64,000 nucleotides of DNA. Origin: Sipunculus nudus (taxonomy: Eukaryota > Annelida > Sipuncula > Golfingiida > Sipunculidae). The translations under genes and the position numbers were made by a program. The DNA is taken from NCBI GenBank assembly GCA_026874595.1, contig CM049310.1:67534056-67598055 (forward strand), read 5' to 3'. Of this stretch, positions 33,841 to 46,722 are shown piece by piece. Every line of letters begins with the position of its first letter. The stretch's first letter is position 1. The notes beneath the pieces are model-generated. The model searched no databases and was not told the origin of the DNA. It saw nothing but the letters and a program-made list of their open reading frames with translations.

Positions 33841-34570
33841 ACATTTATTTGGCTAAACAATTCTATATTGTTATCAATATTGAATCTGTATATTTATAAG
33901 TTTTGGCATTTTGTCAATATCTGCTTGCTATAGACCCAGTTGTCCAGATGACATGCCATTATTTGTGTATCATTTAATAATATTGTTGTTTCTCCAGTAT
34001 AGTTTGCCTAAATAGAGTAATAGCCAAACAGATATATTATATACATTATAAACACTGATGATGAAAGCCTCTATCTTAACATAAAGACTGCTTTGCAAGA
34101 GACTTACCATATTTGACATAATAAGTGCACCAGGCACTCTCAAAATTAATTTTTAACAAATATTTTTTATACCCCAAAAAGCACCCCATGCCCCCACCCC
34201 CCTTTGGGTCACTGTGTTCTAGTTGTGTCAGGTCTTAATTTCCCCTGATATTTACACTTTCTTTTGACATTGCAGCATGTACGTGGTTATCCTGGGAAGC
34301 AGAAAAGCCAAAATGATGATTGTGTAAAAGTATGAATTAAATGATAACTAATCCAAACAATATATTAAGTGTATTCATCATCTTATGGCCAACTTATTAC
34401 GTAAGAACAGTACTTGAATAACATATACACCTACTGTTAATATATACAAGATGACACATTTTTATAGCTGATGCCATCTGCTGCTTATCACAGGATTGAA
34501 AATGCCAGAAACAGTCACCAAAAACCTAGACAAGCCATCCTATTTTCTTATAATTTTTATTTTAATAACC
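33841..34570 (+). other. VAMP4 3' region
   Basis: It holds the possible alternative exon at 34276-34327. No AATAAA was seen close after either stop; an ATTAAA variant lies near 34337. A GT-free C-rich stretch with CCCCACCCCCC lies at about 34190-34202. The transcript end cannot be placed. Confidence 0.4.
34276..34327 (+). CDS. VAMP4: Possible alternative last coding exon of VAMP4
   Basis: A pyrimidine-rich tract and TTGACATTGCAG end at 34275. Joined to a donor at 33837, the frame reads GFMYVVILGSRKAKMMIV and stops at 34325-34327. This would lengthen the hydrophobic segment from about 17 to about 23 residues and add a basic luminal tail, giving a 152-residue protein. C-terminal alternative splicing inside the anchor is known for vertebrate VAMP1. 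It may be the constitutive form, an isoform, or a chance reading; RNA evidence is lacking. Confidence 0.45.
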
Positions 34571-35240
34571 CTTAAACAAAGATTTTGAGCAAAGCTGTGA
34601 GCTAATGCAATAGTGTGGCATCGTCTAGCATCTGTCGTCTGTACGTTAACCCATACTATCTCAAAAATGACAGGCACTAGCATCACAAAATTTTATGCAA
34701 AAAATTTGCCATCTGAAAAACTATTTCGGATTTTGCTTATTTTTTTAGCTCAGCTGACTATAAGTCATCTGAGCTATAGTAGTGGTGTTTTGTCCATTGG
34801 CTGTCCATCCGTCTGTCCGTACGTCCGTCTGTTAAAATTGCATGTTTTGAAACCAATGGACCTACAAATCTGAAATTCAGCATACCATTAGATGTCCCCG
34901 AAATCTCCTACCATACCGAAAATTGGGTCAATCGGACTTCGTTCCTTCAAAATATTAAGGAAAAACCTCCATTTTCCATTAAAAAACCCATTGTTACACT
35001 TCAAGACTGCCTAATATTAAAACCAATGACCTGATATTGATCATTTTTAATAATATAATTCCTCTATATATTTCCTATGAACATATCAGAAATTATTTCA
35101 ATATTTTATCAATTCTTGAAGTTATAAGCCCAAACATAATGCACTTTGTAAAAATTCAGGAAATCTATTTACTCCCATAACTTGACCTACTGCCACTCTG
35201 AGTGTCTGGGTCAAGCTTGGTCAGGCAGTTATTACCAGAG

Positions 35241-35370
<130 letters not shown>

Positions 35371-35384
35371 GATAACAGGATGAA

Positions 35385-36560
35385 GACGCCTTAGTGTTGA
35401 CTAACTGTTTAATTCAACCACGAGCTTTCGAAGCTTATAGCTTCTTCATCAGGTGTCAAGTGGAAAGGTATAGAAATTGGCTGTATATATATATGTTAGA
35501 TAAACAATTTCTGATGACCATAATGCATGGTATAGTGTAATGGATCTGTGATTGGCTACTCTGAATATGTATCATGTTGACCCAGGTTCCGAGTGTGTCA
35601 TTGTTATTTACCCATAATGCTAGGTTATGAGTGTCTGGGTTATGTTGAGTTCATGTCCTTTGACACAATAAAGGTTTAAAGTTCATTGTGCTCATCGGCT
35701 TAATGTTGATGATGATTGACAACCAATGTGGTGGCGATCTGGTTGTGCAAGTCCATGATTATGAATAGAGATAATCCATATATAAATGGTGTATTAAATG
35801 ATATTTTAAATAGTCTGTATCAGAAAATTTATGTATAAGATGATGACGTTTGTCGATTACTTGATATTATTATTGTTGTGTGTAATACTGAGAGGTGATC
35901 TCATAACACGGCAGTATCAGTGGCGGGAATGTGCACATATGCATGAGGAATGACGTCACGTCATTATCGATATGGAGGGGTCGTTCGGTGCTGTTAATAT
36001 TATGGTAGGTCTCAATGTCTAAAGTGTGCCATGAAACTGGCATCTTGATTTAATCCTTTCCTTATGGTGTCAAATTTGTCAATCAATTTTAGTTCCCATA
36101 TCTGTTGTTGTCTTGTGTCGGTAAGATGGCCCTTTAGAACGCAAATCTGCATGCATTCTGTTGAGTGTTCCTGTTGAGAAAAATGTTCTCCGACCAGTAA
36201 GTTAGTGTCTAGTTAGTGTCTAGAGCTTTTAGTGTCTGTGGCCATTCATTCTGAGACTTAGCATAAGGCTGGTTTCACCTGTGCGACAGCGCGGTTTTTT
36301 ACATAGGAATGTAATGTTAGTGTTATCATATCTGAAGCTTTGATTTTGTACTAATTTTTTATGTAGATTATGGGGTTGTTTAAAAGAGAGGAATGGTGTG
36401 TCAGGAAAGAGGGGTTTTAACGTAGGGTCCGATTCTAATAAAGGTTGTAGATCATGGATAATTCTTTTTAGAGGTTTTAGTATACGGGGATGATATGTTG
36501 TAACAAAGGGTGTGAGAGGGTTTTCTTTTTTGATTTTGGGAGTGAGTAGATATATATATA
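35385..36560 (-). pseudogene. Penelope-like element relic with GIY-YIG endonuclease remnants
   Basis: Minus-strand translation gives PFVTTYHPRILKPLKRIIHD and then LFPDTPFLSFKQPHNLHKKL (about 36260-36540). This is the block between reverse transcriptase and GIY-YIG domain in Penelope-like proteins. Then come CKKPRCRTGETSLMLSLRMN and, in another frame, LLVGEHFSQQEHS and IWELKLIDKFDTIRKGLNQD (about 36000-36195), the GIY-YIG C-terminal part. A deletion removes the start of that domain. The 3' region (35385-35990) carries a hammerhead-like core. Confidence 0.82.
35426..35452 (-). ncRNA. Hammerhead ribozyme core of the Penelope-like element
   Basis: On the minus strand the order is CTGATGA, a 5-bp stem II (GAAGC, TATAA loop, GCTTC), then GAAA. 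These are the conserved hammerhead boxes with correct spacing. Penelope-like elements are known to carry such motifs. The third helix and the cleavage site downstream are unclear, and TTGAC/GTCAA could form stem I, so activity is uncertain. Confidence 0.7.
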
Positions 36561-36911
36561 TATATATATATATGTTGATGCAATTAAGAAATGTGAATCA
36601 AACGAAATATTCACAGTCACATGTATATATGTTATGCTGTAAATTTATAGTAACATTTGTATACCTGGAAAAAATTATGTAATGAAAAAAAGGAATTAAT
36701 GCAATTATTGATTTTTTTCCTGGCGCAGTAGAATGGGAAAAAAAATGATTTGCTTTGTTTCTCCATCTTTCTGCCTGAAATATTTAATGATCATGAATAA
36801 ACTTTTTTTCTTATAAGCACTGTTGAATTAAATTTCATATCCTGTAAGTATATGCAAGGGTGTTGTAACTCTCACCATCCCCTTCTTCATCCCACTGAGT
36901 CTTTGCTCCTG

Positions 36912-37702
36912 CAGGGTTGCCAGCGGTCAGGGAAATGTCAGGGAAAAAAATATTTTTTCAAGGTCAGGATAAAGTCAGGGAATTTCATTAAAAGTCAGGG
37001 AATTCTCAGATATTTAGGGGAGTCAGGGAAAAGTCAGGGAAATTTATTTGGCTATGGCAACCATAGTTGATTATCAATAGATGTTTTGAGTCTTTCTTCT
37101 GTTGCAGAAATTACTATCATTAAACACATGTGAGGCATTATACATGATAACCTGTTTAACTTTAAAGAGGACACTTTAATTTTTTTCCAGCATATTTGAT
37201 TGAGTTCTTTCTGTTGTTCAAGGGAAATCATAATATAAATGGTTAGGTTAGTATATTTAGGTTTTCCTTTTCATATGAGGATAACACAATTAAAATACAT
37301 GTTCTAGTACTAATAACTTTAAAAAGATACTATTTCAGCTTTTTTTTAATTTTTAATCGAGTACTCTCTGTTGTTCAAGGGAAATCATAATAAAATTTTT
37401 TTAGTATATTTAGGTTTTCCTTTTAATATTTGAATTAAGAATTAAGTACATGTTCTAGGAATCAAAATTAAAATATATGTTCTGGTAATCACTTTAAAGA
37501 GGATACTATTTAAGCTTTTTTAAATATTTGATTGAGCACTCTATCAAAAACAAAGTATTTTGTAAAAGTATTTAAAACAGTAAAGTGGTGGCTTTGGTTC
37601 AGCTGTGAGGGGAGGTTTTGGATGCCAAAATCTTGGTTGATTTTCCTTGAATATCAACAAAAAGTCAGGGAATTTTTTTTATGTTGGCTGCTGGCAACCC
37701 TG
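36912..37702. mobile_element. 791-bp non-autonomous DNA transposon with 5-bp target duplication
   Basis: Terminal inverted repeats are CAGGGTTGCCAGC at the left and GCTGGCAACCCTG at the right. TCCTG flanks both sides (36907-36911, 37703-37707). GTCAGGGAAA-type motifs repeat at least six times just inside the left end and once near the right, like subterminal transposase sites. Internal text around TTTGATTGAGTACTCTCTGT repeats two to three times. There is no transposase. Confidence 0.82.
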
Positions 37703-37805
37703 TCCTGGGCACTGTGAACATTAGTTCTATGGCTATAGCATTAACTTTAATAAATAAAGAAAATATCTACAGAGAGACAGAGGCGTTGTAACTCTGATCA
37801 TAACA

Positions 37806-37824
37806 CCCCCCCCCCCCCCCCCCA
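37806..37824. repeat. Poly-C run
   Basis: About 18 consecutive C. Similar runs are at 14461, 60951 and 62568, with a G-run at 62531. Confidence 0.9.
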
Positions 37825-38662
37825 TCAAGTCATTGCACCTGTAGAGTAAGGCCGTTATGGCAACTGTATACATATCATAAAATTAATAAAAAAAGGTTTA
37901 CTTAATAAATTGGATCTCATTAGACAAATGTGTAAACTGTTGAACTGTCAGCAGCTTATCAAAAAGGTAAACAATGGAAACGCATGGTCAGATCTCAAAA
38001 TATTATTTGCAACAATTTCTTCATTCATATCAACCAACCATGGCCTAGATTACCTCTTCCTTTTAAACTAAATCTACATTTCATCATATTTTAATATTTT
38101 AACCTTCCAGGTGTTTCAGTACTGTTGACTATTTGTCCATAGGTACCTATGTACATGCCAGAAATTATGTCAATATTGTGTAATATGTAGTCATGGTGGG
38201 CATCAAAATAATGTACCTTTTGTGTCAAGACTGAAGAGATATCATGTCATACAGTCACACATTCATAAATCCCCTCATCAGCATAGTTAATCATAACCTT
38301 ATATAATGTCAAATTGAAATCTTGCAGTTTTCCATACACTATAGATCCTTCAACAAATAGCCTTTTCATCATTATACCACTGCTTAGTGTACTGTCATTG
38401 CATTCATATTTGCTCAAATAAATTGCTTTTCTCAACCTCTCCCAAATAAATAAAAAATAAACCACTATATTTTACTCCATATTAATCCATCAGTCAGGTT
38501 ATTTCATATATCATTTACTCACATATTACATTTATTCCTTTATAAAAGCCCAACATGACCATGATATTCATAAGCTTTATCAACTCAATATAGTATCACA
38601 ATGGTGATACATTTATTGTCCAATCATGATCAGCTGAACACTGTGACCCATGGGTCTCTTGT

Positions 38663-40215
38663 TGGCTAACTGCATTTTCTTAGATTTTGAAGAGAAAAAG
38701 CTAAAAAAACCTTTAAAAATCTTCTCCTCAAAAACAATTTAGCCAAATTGTTCAATATTTCAAAGAAATAATCTCTTTTACCATCTCTATCAATTTTGCT
38801 CGAAAGGTTTCAGTTCGATGAATTTTGGCCAACTTACAGGAAGTTGAACTTAGTCATCTGTCAAAAAAAGCATACTAAAATTACAGTTTCAGAAACAGCT
38901 TGAGCTATCATCACCAAATATCATGCAAATGTTGGTCACACGAGTCATATTTTGAAATTGAGGTATTGGTGGCACCACCTGCATCAACCTTTCTTGTGCG
39001 GGGGTCATCGGTTATAAGTACATTAACCAATATTTTCTCAGGAACAGCAGGAGCTAGCATCCCCAAAATTTACACAAAAATCAGTCACATATCAGATGTT
39101 CTCGGATACAGCTTTTTTTGTCGCCACCTGCATCATTTTACATTAAACAAGGAAAAAGCTTGAAAATCTTCTTCTTCGAAACCATTTGGCCAAATTGTTC
39201 AATATTTCACAAAAATAATTCCAGGAATAAATGCTCTCAAGTTTGTTCAATTGGTTCCAGTTTGCCAAATTTTGGCCAAATTACAGAAATTAGAAATATG
39301 TCATTTGGCAAAACTAACATAAGAATCTCAGAAAAACAGGAGCTAGCATCACTAAGTTCTGTGCAAATGTTGCAACATGAGGTTTTGTGGTGCCACCTTC
39401 ACCAACCTGTTTATTTTATGGCAAAAACCTTGTAATTTAAGCCTCTTTCAACTTAAAAATGTTTCATGATGAAATTGAAGCTGAAAAGTTTTAGCTTTCA
39501 CAAGAATTTAAGAAGTTCTCTCAATTTTATAAGAATAGACTGGGTTCATTGATTTGAGTCATAGAAAGCTTAAGTTACTCTTGTAGCCATTAGTAAGTCT
39601 TTATGAAATTTAGGGCTGCAATAGTCTTCTTATACAATAATGATGTTTCAATTATAAATTGTGTTATATTTCACAAAAAAATGATTCTTAGGTTGCATTT
39701 GTTCAAGTATACTTGAATGATTTCTGGCAGAATTATTTGACCTTTAACAATGAAAGTACTGCATTTTTTATTATTCTAAACATTTTGATGAAAAAAATTT
39801 TATGTCAGCTTGAAATAAAACATTTTAGCCAAAGTCTTTCAGTATTTGTAAAGAGATTTACCAACAGGCCTAAATTGTGTCTGTATCTATAAATAGCTTG
39901 GCAGACGGCCAACTATTTCAGATTTGGCAACAGCCAAAGGTCTGTCTGGGTCTATTTATAACTTTGGCAGACTGCCAACTGTATCAGAAAATGCAACAGA
40001 TCAAGAGTTAACTCAGTGCAGCCAAGTACAGGTCAATATTTCTCTGAGTGCACACTAAGTTTGCCAGGGGTCATAAAGTCAGTTCAGCTCCTTTTCCTCA
40101 AGGCTGCATGTGGTCTTCTCATAGGTGCCATGCCCCTCAAGAGTGCATATGGACACCTCATCAATGCCTGTATCCCTGGAAACTGTCAGGGCTCATTAGT
40201 TCATTTTAGTTTCAC
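38663..40215 (+). repeat. Family C internal sequence
   Basis: Text parallels 54780-56070: CTCAGAAACGGC-like lines, GTGGCACCACCTGCAT, GCAAAAACCT, and the repeated AGACTGCCAACTGTATCAGA near 39903-39985. No coding. Confidence 0.6.
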
Positions 40216-41074
40216 TTTGCTAGGCTAAAGGTATTGGTCTGAAATTTGGCATGTTCATCTATCTTCAAAAGTTTTCTCACAATCCAGACAGGTGGCGCCA
40301 CAGGAGTGGGTCCCGGTATTGGTCTGAAATTTGGTATTTTCATCCATTTTTTAAATTTGTTGCGTACACCAGACAGGTGGTGCCACCTTCCTTCCTGTTT
40401 TTGTAGAATAAATTAAAGCCCTTTTCTCAGGAGTGATTATCAGTATCTGCCTGAAATTTTGCATATCCATAGATCTTGTACTCAAGTCTGGTGGTGCCAA
40501 CTTCAATCGTTTTCCCATTCCATCTGTACATGTTCTTTAGGTGAAAATTACTTATATCTAGTCAAGGTATTGGTCTTTAATTTGGCATGTTCATCCAGAT
40601 TGAAAATTTTTTTCATAAACCAGACAGGTAGCACCGCTTTCCTCTCCGTTTTCATAGAATAAATTAATGCCTTTTTCTCAGGAGTAAATTTTAGTATTGA
40701 CCTGAAATTGTGCTTATACATAGTTTGTGGATTCCTCCATCTTGTACCCTAGACTAGTGGTGCCATATGCTATTGTTTTTTCGTGGCCTCTATCTGTACA
40801 TGTGCTTCGGGTAAAAATTGCACCTATCTCGGGAGTGGGTCAAGGTATTGGTCTGAAATTTTTCATGTTTATCTATCCTGGAAAGTTCTCACTTATACCA
40901 GACAGGTGGCGGCAGGTGTTTATGTTGAATAAATTAATGCCCTTTTAATGAGTTTTAGTTGACTATATTCAGCAGTGCTGTGACATACCACTCAGTCTAT
41001 CTGTCACTTAACCCATACCACTCTGACTTCTGCGGAGACACATTGTCACTTGTCAACTACCCGTTTTCTAGTTG
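40216..41074 (+). repeat. Tandem units related to family B
   Basis: GGTCTGAAATTTGGCATGTT recurs near 40230, 40320, 40570 and 40850, with CAGACAGGTGGCGCCAC-type boxes. It ends CAACTACCCGTTTTCTAGT at 41074. Confidence 0.6.
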
Positions 41075-41292
41075 TTTCATGCATCTGTGCACATAGCCCA
41101 ACAGTGGTTTGAAGTATATGCCTGAAATTTTCATGTCCATACATCTTTGATGGCTTTCTCATACACAAGACTGGTGGTGCCACTTACAATCATTTTTGTG
41201 CTATGTGCATCCATGACATATTTCAGCAGTGATGTTTGTGTAATTGGTGTATGCACTTGGGCCAAAAATGTTCAGTGCTTGAATTGTACATA

Positions 41293-43198
41293 TACCGTAT
41301 TTATGCGTGTATAAGACGACCCCGTGTATAAGACGACCCCAATGTTGAGCCTCAAATTTTGGTTCAAATTATTTTTCAGCATCTTAAGTTGGAGTTGTCA
41401 GCTACTAAAGATCACTTTGTTAGCATAATGATCACTTACACACTGATGATTGAAATTTTTATTTTTAAAATGGTCAGTGATATATTTTTTTTTATGATGC
41501 TACAAGTGAAAACAGGAAAGTAATATAGAAAGGTATGGAGCAGACCAAAACGGAATTAATTAAACATATCAAAGGATGAGTATTATGCAACAATTCAAAT
41601 TAATATCATAAGAGACATTAATGGGTCAATTTTAGGGCCCAAATTTGGGTAATAAATTATTATCCAGGAAATGGCACCCACTAAGAATTAACATGTCAAG
41701 AGAATGTGCATTACAGGGCATTGAAACCTTCTTCTTTAAAAAAGATAAATTTATTTCAAAGAAATGTCAGTCTTCTGCATAATTTGAGGGAGATCACCCC
41801 AAACACCCACTGCATTTCAGCGTCCACATTTATAAGTGGCTTAAGGTAGACAAGTGACAGCGCACGAAACCAAGGCTTCCATGATGCTCTACTTCACTAG
41901 GCTTCCTCATTTATTATTCCGTGTTAATCTTTAACTATTGAAAATTACATTTTCCTGGCCTGTCCACAACCATGTCACAGTCACCAAATTTTCCCACAAA
42001 ATGTATCACGTTTGCTTAAACGACGTCGTTCAGGTTCGAATTTATTCCGTTGTACCAGTGAGGAAGGAAAAACATAATTAGGTAATGACCCAGTAAGACT
42101 TTCGTGAACTACGTTATTTTACGACATTTAACTGTGTGCAAGTTCAATGCTACCTTGTAGAAACTAGAGTTTCCATTCGGGTACTATATAAAAGATTATT
42201 TCCTAAGAGGATATACGCACCAAATCTGGGGTTTCGTTATAAAATTGTGAGGAAATTCGTCATATTTATATCCCGCGGAAACTCGGTCCCTTTCTTGAAC
42301 TCAGTTGACCCGTTATAATACATTCATTTCTTGGCGTAGTCCAATAATACAAGCTTGACAAACATTGAATTTCGCGTCACCTGAGGAAAGGCCGCTTCTT
42401 ATTTATAATTATAACGCTCTACTGGTTGCCTTGTAATCGAAGTGCCATGTGCGAGTCTCCGTGTATGTCAGTGTGCAAGCCAGCTGACAGCATCCGCATT
42501 CACTGGACTCGTGAACATTTTACGCGGTAAATACGGCACCATATGAAAAAATCATCCTTGTATTAATATGCATATTACGTGCTACTGGATGGCATTAGAA
42601 AGTTCCCAGCATCCCTTGTGCGAGCGCTGTACTCTCGGATCTTGAGTGCAGGGGTAAGCCCCGCAAGCTGATAGCGGCATCGACAATTATATCACTGCGT
42701 ACCTGTTTAAAGTGATTTGCCAAGAAATTTTTGGCAAAATATACTTTAAAACTTATATATTTTCAGGATTGGGAATTCCGTCTCGGTCTGTCAGTTCCGG
42801 GATTCCTTCCGCAATCGCGGGAAATCACTGGTTTACTGTCATAAGGGCTTTCATATATTGATTCCGTTAAAATTCCTGTGTCAATGCAGCAAGGGCAAAC
42901 CTTTTCTTATCAATTATTTAACTATGTGCGCATGTAAATCTGATGTATAAACGATAAATTTAAACAAAAACAAAGCACTGTAATGTTCTTTATTGAGTAT
43001 ACATTACCACCATACGGACATGATCACCGATATTCACGCCGTCCAGTTCGACCGACGTAATAATGCTGATTGCCGTAAATTATCCTTGGTGGCCCAGAGG
43101 ACACCGAAAAACTTGTACCCTTGTATAAGACGGCCCCCCTTCTTTGCCAAATATTTTTAGGATAAAATTTGTCGTCCTGTACACGCATAAATACGGTA
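41293..43198. mobile_element. 1.9-kb TA-flanked element with 17-bp inverted ends
   Basis: Left end TACCGTATTTATGCGTGTA and right end TACACGCATAAATACGGTA are exact inverse copies. The uninterrupted version is at 30026 (GTACATATACATG). Here the same sequence is split as GTACATA/TA and TA/CATG, so the duplication is TA, as for mariner/pogo-type elements. GTGTATAAGACGACCCC is doubled at the left end and appears inverted near 43115-43130. No transposase was recognised. Confidence 0.8.
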
Positions 43199-43317
43199 CA
43201 TGTTACACATGTACTTGAAAAGTAATGGTTCAGCACAGAAGCATTAAACCTGATGTAAATACCATTGCACAGGTTTGCATTAGGCCTGTAGGCCTTGTTT
43301 TCCATTTTTGATGCATT

Positions 43318-45930
43318 TTTAGCTCAGCTGACTATAAGTCATCTGAGCTATAGTCGTGGTCCATTGTCCGTCGTCCGTCCGTCTGTCCGTCCGTCCGTCC
43401 GTCCGTCCGTAGATGTGGCACGTTTTGAAACCGTAAGACCTAGGAATCCAAAATTCAGCATAATGTTAGATGTCCCCAAGATCTCCTACCAAGCCAAAAA
43501 CTGGGTCTTTGCGACTTCATTCCTTTGAGAAATTAAGAAAAAACCTCAATTTTTTATTAAAAACCTATTTTCACACTTTAGGACTGCCTAATATCAAAAC
43601 CACTCATCTGTTTTTCCTCATATTTCCTATAAATAATCCTCTATATAATTCCTATGTACATGCCAGAAATTAGGTCTGTATTATTTAATTTAAAAAAGTT
43701 ATGGGCCCAAACATAATGCATTTTTTAAACAATCAGGAAAGAAATTTTATCACTTAACACAAAACTTGTTAAAGCTAAGCACTTTTTTTCCAGTAATATT
43801 ACTTTTATTAATCAAAATTAAATTGTATACCCAAAATTAGATCAAAATCTTTTAAATTTTTAAAAATATTAGCAAAAATAAAAAATTGGTACCTTAAATT
43901 TTGCCCAACTTTGACCATGGCACGTTTTTTTGCTGTAACTGCTGTGGATTTAATTTTCACAGCATGTTTTTGTTAGCATTTCAACTGTTAACACCAAAAA
44001 TTTGAAACCAGTTGATCAAAAACTGTAGATTTTATTCAAGTTTTCAAGCACCATGTCACATATTGCTAGTGTTATGCAGTTTGCTAGAGCTCAGCTCCCG
44101 AGCTTCAGCTCTAAGTTCCTTAAATTTGGCATGCAGTTAGATTTCTCCAAAATCCCCTACCATGCCAAGAATTTGGTCACTAGGACTTAATTCCTTCGAG
44201 ATATCAATGAAAAACTTAATTTTTCCATTAAAAACCCAATGTTACACTTTAAGACTGCCTAATATCAAAACCACTGATCTGACTTTGATCATATATAATA
44301 TACATATTTTTCTATACATTCACTATGCACATGCCTAAATTGATGTCAGTATTGTGTATTTATTTTAAGTTATGGGCCCAAACATAATGCACTTTGTAAA
44401 AAATCAAGAAATATATTTACTCCCTTAACAAGGGCATTGCTGAAGCTAGAGATCTTTTTTGTCAGGGATGTAACATTATTTAATCAAGATTCAATTGAAT
44501 ACCCAAAATTAGTTCTGAATTTTTCAAATTTTATAAGTTATTAGTATAAATATAAAATTAGTACCTTAAATTTTGCCCAACTGTGACCATGGCACGTTTG
44601 TTTCCCATGAGCACTGTTGATATAATTTTCATATCTTGCACACATAAGGATTTCAGCTTTTTAGTTTAGAAAGCTGAAAGAAATTTGCCAAATATTGTAG
44701 CTTTAATTAATGTTTTTTATGAGACCCTGTCAGACTTTGGCTCTCTCCAGCCCCTCTTGAGTCACCTGTATGTTGACCTTGTTGACCTTTCATCAAATTA
44801 TGCACGCTTGAGGGGAGAATCCAGGCAGCTTATGGCCAGCCACAGTTGATCCAGGTGTTCAACCCAACTCATCTAGTAGTTTTAACCAACAACATAACAA
44901 TAAATTAATAAATTTTTATTGGTTTTTAATAACAAATTAAAGAAAAATAGAAAAGGAATTTGTTAGTTTATAATAACAGGAAATTAACTTGCAGTTACTG
45001 ATGATATAAGAATCTTGTATCGATGGGTAGAATGTCACATATTCCAAATAACACCATGCAGTCACCTATGGCATTTTTCAGTTCATTTTTAATGATAAAG
45101 AAGTAAATCATATTATTCATTACTAATCATTAAGGATTATATGAAGGAAATTAATGATAGACAAAGATGCGGTTGATAATATTAATCTAGATTCCTACTG
45201 TGTTTAATGTGTACATTGATGTGAAATTAGTCCAAAATTCATTTTTACAGTTATTTTTTAATATAAATAAAAGCCATAAAACCAGGTACTTATGATCATT
45301 ATTTAAATGTGTGAATTTTGTAAATTCTGGATTCTCAACATCATTGTTTGGTGAAAACTGAATAAATACCAGACATGGTGCGAATACTTTGTAATTGTAT
45401 TTAAATACAAATATGATTATGTACTCCATTATAAAATTTCTTGCATAAAGAATGAGAATTCAGGTAAAAATGAAAGTATATGAATACTCGTGCAAATACT
45501 TTCAAAATGTATTCATGAATGCATTCATGAATATATTCTTTAATATTATTTTAATAATCATTTCAGTTATATTTCATTTTAAAAAATCATATGATTCTCT
45601 TATTGTTTTTAATAAAAATTATATTTGGGACAATATTTGTAATTTTTTTAATAAATAGTTAAACTCTTATATTATATGTTCTGCTTATAAGTTATATGGC
45701 CAAGTCAAAATCTGTGTGACAGTAGTACTCCATTTGTTAATAAAATAAATGAAATCAATCCTCTTCCCTGTCTCTAAAGGTACTATCAAAATCATACATA
45801 AGCTAAACAACAACAACTCATAATACAGCTTATATTTATTACCACACAAAACCAGCATGTGCCTCATTTCTAAATAATATTTTTTTATCATATATAACAG
45901 CTGAGCATCGTGACCCATAGGTCCCTTGTT
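43318..45930 (+). mobile_element. Family A element, copy 2
   Basis: Same ends as copy 1: hairpin AGCTCAG (43321) with CTGAGCT (43342), a (GTCC)n tract, and the 3' end ATCGTGACCCATAGGTCCCT then TGTT. It lacks the 706-bp insert. The rest aligns with copy 1 almost base for base, with small indels. Confidence 0.8.
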
Positions 45931-46059
45931 TCTTTTTTGTTGAAACTGCCTAATTATATTGACACTATCAGATTCACAACTGTGGTTTCATCTGTGTCCT
46001 GAAACCTTGTGTGTTTATGAGGGCCCTGCTTGAATAAGTGGATGCCCTGTATTAATCAC

Positions 46060-46612
46060 CCTGTCCGTCTGTTCATCTTTCAGTATGTCCGTCAGATTTG
46101 TTTCCTGATGTAAACTTAAGTTTGGATCGACATATGGATTTTGAACTTGACTTATATATGTCTCACCTCTAATGCAAATACTTTTGATTTTGGGGTCATG
46201 AGGTGAAAGGTCTAGGTCACAGGACCTACTTATTTAGAAAGAATGTGGATGCATTTTAAGCCAAAATTTTCATCCCAAACCTTCCATCTTGCACATATAG
46301 CTTATCTGCCAATAGGGGAAGAACCTTTTAACTTAACCTATGATAACTTCAGTTTGGGCTGACTTATTGGTTTCAGACTTGACTTATATATCACCCACTA
46401 ATAATACAAGAACCCTTTGATTTTGGGGTCACTAGGAAAAAGGTCAAGGTCACAGGGCCCATCCATTCACAAATTAGTTTAAGGATGATAACTCCAGTTT
46501 GGGTAGACAGGTTGGCTTCAAACTGACCACTGGGCAAATATTTTGAAAAAGCTCATAAACATATCCTTATAGACAAATTCAGCTGAGCATCTAGACCCAT
46601 GGGTCACTAGTT
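46060..46612 (+). repeat. Repeat fragment with family A/H terminus
   Basis: It starts GTCCGTCTGTTCATC and carries two units around GGTCAAGGTCACAGG, like family E. It ends CAGCTGAGCATCTAGACCC then ATGGGTCACTAGTT. Confidence 0.55.
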
Positions 46613-46722
46613 AAAATCACATCATTGAGAATGTTTATGCAATCAACATTTTAGGTCTTTGAAAGGTTTTAGAGCATTGTTAAATATTTGTGTGAAATCT
46701 GTTTATTGTTCTCTGTCCTGTA

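Noticed and set aside
33841-34020. Close polyadenylation signal after the VAMP4 stop
   Set aside because: No AATAAA near 33840-34400; the first exact match noted is near 36795, inside a repeat-rich stretch, so no end was assigned.
42020-42060. tRNA-like B box (GGTTCGAAT) in the TA element
   Set aside because: No matching A box at the right distance and no cloverleaf; a SINE call is not supported.
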